A stretch of DNA of 64,000 nt. Origin: Toxotes chatareus. Taxonomy: Eukaryota > Chordata > Actinopteri > Toxotidae. Position numbers and translations under genes: made by a program. Location: NCBI GenBank assembly GCA_016801885.1, contig CM028884.1, positions 9,180,181-9,244,180 of the forward strand, written 5' to 3'. How positions within the stretch are numbered: position 1 is the stretch's first letter; every line of letters starts with the position of its first letter. The notes under the pieces are model-generated. The model had not been told where the DNA came from and did no database searches. It was given only the letters and a program-made list of their open reading frames with translations. Shown piece by piece: positions 61,251-64,000 of the stretch.

Positions 61251-62257
61251 TCCCTCTCTCTCTCTCCCTCTCTGTCTCTATTTACCATCACCATAGTTTA
61301 TATTATCTAATAAACAGTAGCTCAATTTCTCTCTTTTTCTCTGTTTGTTGTCTTTTAAAACAAATTACACATTCAAATGCAGGTATTTTTTACACACGTG
61401 TTGTATTGAGATTTGGCTGCATTTGTATTAACAAAGGGTATGATTTGCGTAACTACGTGTGTATGTACTAATGCACCATACTTGATGATGACAATATATA
61501 GAAATGACAATACTGTGTATCTGTTTGTGTATTTCTGATGACTATTACAGTGAGCAAGGGTAAAAAAAAAAAAAACAACCTCCCAGCCCTTACAACGAGG
61601 ACGTGAGGCAGAGTGGAGACAGAGAGGAGATAGTTTCCCAAAGGTAAACTCTCAACTGCTGGCTACTTCGGTCCTGTAATGGTGTCATTACTGAGGGCAA
61701 GTGCTGCTGGCCCAACATGTTATGGGAGGGACAACATCCAGTGATTACTTATTAATGCTAGGACTCCTTATTCCACACACATATAGAGAAAACAAATATG
61801 CTATCCCCTCTGTCTATTACTGTGATCAAACAGATGCACCTGGACACAGAAAAACTGATACAACAGCGCGTGTTCACACACGCACACACACGCACACACG
61901 CACGCACACACAACACACACACACACTTCAAGGTGGAACATGGATGCATGTGACATAGTGAATGGAAGAAGATATCGATATTTACGTTCAGCCAGGGCTT
62001 GCTAAACAACTGAGGTTAGTTAAAGTGGCACTGTGTGGACTTGCCATTTGGAAACCCAGTGTCAGACACGACCACAAACACTTATGCATATAAATCTTGT
62101 CTGACACACACAGACATACGCTGGTTCGCTATCTCTCACACACAGCCCAGGAAACATTCACATTACATACATCACAATGAATTCTTCTGTTATTGCGAGG
62201 TATGTTACACTAGAACCCTGAGTCATCATCTAATCAAACTCGCCCTGACCGTTTTGA
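61251..62257. other. Noncoding spacer with repeats
   Basis: A CT tract at 61254-61280, an A14 run near 61562-61575 and a CA/CACACG array at 61874-61926. The stretch at 61630-61770 (GTAATGGTGTCATTACTG, ACTTATTAATGC) could be regulatory. No gene. Confidence 0.6.
61874..61926. repeat. (CA)n/(CACACG)n microsatellite
   Basis: CA units with regular CG substitutions giving CACACG hexamers. Confidence 0.9.
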
Positions 62258-62274
62258 ATATATATATATGTGTC

Positions 62275-62318
<44 letters not shown>

Positions 62319-62400
62319 TATACATCATCTCTCTTTCGCTCTCTCTCTCTCTATATATAGAGAGAGAGAAAGAGAGAGAGAGAGCAAGAGAGAGAGAGAT
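62258..62400. repeat. Paired palindromic dinucleotide arrays
   Basis: (TA)6 is followed by (TG)6-(TA)10-(CA)6, a 44-bp perfect palindrome at 62275-62318. About 12 bp later comes a second palindrome, a CT array, TATATA and a GA array: 28 bp perfect at 62342-62369 and about 52 bp with three mismatches at 62330-62381. GA units continue to 62399. Both could extrude as cruciforms. Confidence 0.9.
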
Positions 62401-62519
62401 ATCTATATATCATCTAGATATATGGATATATACACACGTATATACGAAGAATAATTTCATCAACCATGCTTTGTCCCAGTGGACCCCTTCCACTTTAAAC
62501 ACTTAACGGGCTAAATAAA

Positions 62520-62720
62520 TAATGACGGCTTGTGCACTGTGCGAGTGTTAACGTTAACGGCACCAGCCACTAGCCCCGGGTCCCACAGCAGCAGGAGTCC
62601 TTAAAGCGAATAATTTGCTTCCGCTCAGGCCGCCACACTGTAGCCATTTGCCAAGCAGATTATTGGCCTTTAAGTAGCAGCCAGGCCTGAAATGTGACTC
62701 TAGGGCTCACAGGCTGCCGG
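62520..62720. promoter_or_regulatory. Candidate cis-regulatory island
   Basis: Complex, GC-moderate sequence. GTTAACGTTAAC at 62547-62558 is a perfect palindrome of two HNF1-like half-sites. GCGAATAATTTGC near 62606 and CCATTTGCCAAGCAGATTAT near 62644 follow, with an NFI-like TTGGCC after. A GGA-repeat patch closes the island at about 62718-62733. Confidence 0.4.
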
Positions 62721-64000
62721 GGAGGAGGAGGAGGCAAGACTCCTTAGAGAGAAACAATGAGACAGGGACAGAGAGGGATGGGGACTTACAGTTAGCAGAA
62801 AATTAAATCACAAAATATGAACAGACAAGAGAGGTGGAGGTGAGGTAGTGGGGGGTGATTACAGAGATAAACACAACAACACAGAGCAGTCTGCCTATCT
62901 AGTGTGCTAAATGGTACAGGTATAGGAAGGTAACAAATCAAAAATAAAAAAACAATTTAAATAACTGCCATGATTTAAAGGAAACTGCTAATCATAACAA
63001 GTCTTTCTGTATGTGTTAAACGGTACATACAATCCAAAATAAAAGAAGGCTGATACTGTGCACCCCAATCCCCTGATACTGTGGCAAGGCAAAGATAGTC
63101 TGTCACTTGTTGCTAGGTAAGATAAAATAAAGACACTTAACAATTTATCAACTGAGAGTCCTTACGTTGGAATGACATCGGATTTCCATTGCTTCCATAC
63201 TTGTACACACCTGTTGCTTGCACCTCTTCATTTAATCAGTGTGCTGTGTCTCCTTCCTGTTTCACCGTCTTTAACAAGACAAAACAAAATTTCAAAACTT
63301 TAAGAATTCAATTCAATGGAACAAACAGGGTCTCTAAAACACTCACATACTACTACCAGTTTGATTAAATGTAGATCACTAAATCTGAAACATTTGGTCT
63401 ATATGTAGGTGTGTGTAAAAACAGAATGCCCAATTAAAGACGTATACAGTTTATGAATTTGAATAGCTATCCTGAATACAGGTACAGTCTCATCCCCAAG
63501 CTATATTGCGCACTCTTACTCACTGCTAGTTCCTACTGGTTTATCCATCACTCTCCATGACTCCAACTCCATTCTTTGCACTATGGTCACTCCAGTTAAC
63601 ATCATCATAGTCTCTTGCTCCCTCCTGCCCTCTGTATATTTACTACCTCACCAATATCTCCATCCAGTATTGATACAAATTCAAAACATCTATTTTATGA
63701 TGAAAAAAAAATTGTATACTAGGAGTATTAATAGTCGATTGAGAAACAACAGTTTCTATGCTGATCAAATAGCTAGATAAAGTGCCTAAATGTCTGTGTG
63801 TGCTCTATCTGTGATAAAGATAGGTTTGGAGCTTATGGTGATAATCCCATCAAGATATGAGGCTTTAATTCAAACAGCTTTCCTTACAAAAAAAAAAAAA
63901 AAAAAAATAACATCTTTCCCTAAACATTTTCTTCTTGTTTTTGTTTGTAAGCTCAGCACGTTCGGACTCAACTTTACATCTGCGAGTTCACTCCAAGGAG
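62721..64000. other. AT-rich noncoding spacer to window end
   Basis: No gene recognised. An A20 run lies at 63888-63907. Confidence 0.65.
63888..63907. repeat. A20 homopolymer
   Basis: Twenty A in a row; no retroelement body is evident upstream. Confidence 0.9.

Noticed and set aside
61037..61471. 144-codon plus-strand open frame
   Set aside because: The middle is CT-repeat peptide (SVPLSLSLSVS) and the start lies in a complex noncoding patch.

Overview
This window looks like nuclear DNA of a ray-finned fish, most likely a spiny-rayed (percomorph-type) teleost. The reasons are dense (CA)n, (GT)n and (GA)n microsatellites, mononucleotide runs, stop codons scattered through all frames with no long reading frame, and several dispersed repeats of teleost type. 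These are a non-autonomous hAT element with an intact 8-bp target duplication (14065-14266), a LINE-like tail ending in (TATC)n (14631-14682), a degenerate tRNA-SINE-like body (about 60284-60545), and two degenerate dispersed repeats (4316-4470 and 45165-45540). I see no prokaryotic, organellar or viral gene.

No protein-coding gene can be supported. Every longer open frame has low-complexity peptide (CVCVCV, THTHTH, KKKKK), runs through a microsatellite, or resembles no family I know. No rRNA, snRNA or functional tRNA gene was recognised, and there is no obvious CpG-island promoter. Three short frames with splice-like edges (51284-51348 on +, 59164-59301 on +, 24720-24911 on -) are recorded as weak exon candidates only.

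The layout is a mosaic. AT-rich, unremarkable spacer and microsatellites alternate with islands of about 100-400 bp that are more complex, moderate in GC and rich in recognisable transcription-factor cores (TAATTA, TAATCC, GATA, TCF/LEF, TEAD, CArG, X-box, E-box). The islands are densest at 25.6-27.9, 30.7-31.6, 34.7-35.6, 37.6-41.3, 48.7-50.2, 56.0-57.6 and 61.0-62.7 kb. This texture is what a gene desert or a very large intron around a developmental regulator looks like in fish. It is an inference from composition and motifs. Conservation cannot be seen from one sequence, and I cannot name the target gene.

The most notable structures are: a 44-bp perfect TG/TA/CA palindrome followed directly by a CT/TATA/GA palindrome (62275-62381); a perfect GATA inverted repeat in a candidate element lying between two polypurine blocks, one of them 54 nt with no pyrimidine (37602-37897); a homeodomain-motif cluster (56000-56400); a 15-bp RFX X-box palindrome beside the hAT insertion (13989-14003); and an 18-bp minisatellite with three identical units (26336-26389). 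I found no convincing previously undescribed multi-gene system.
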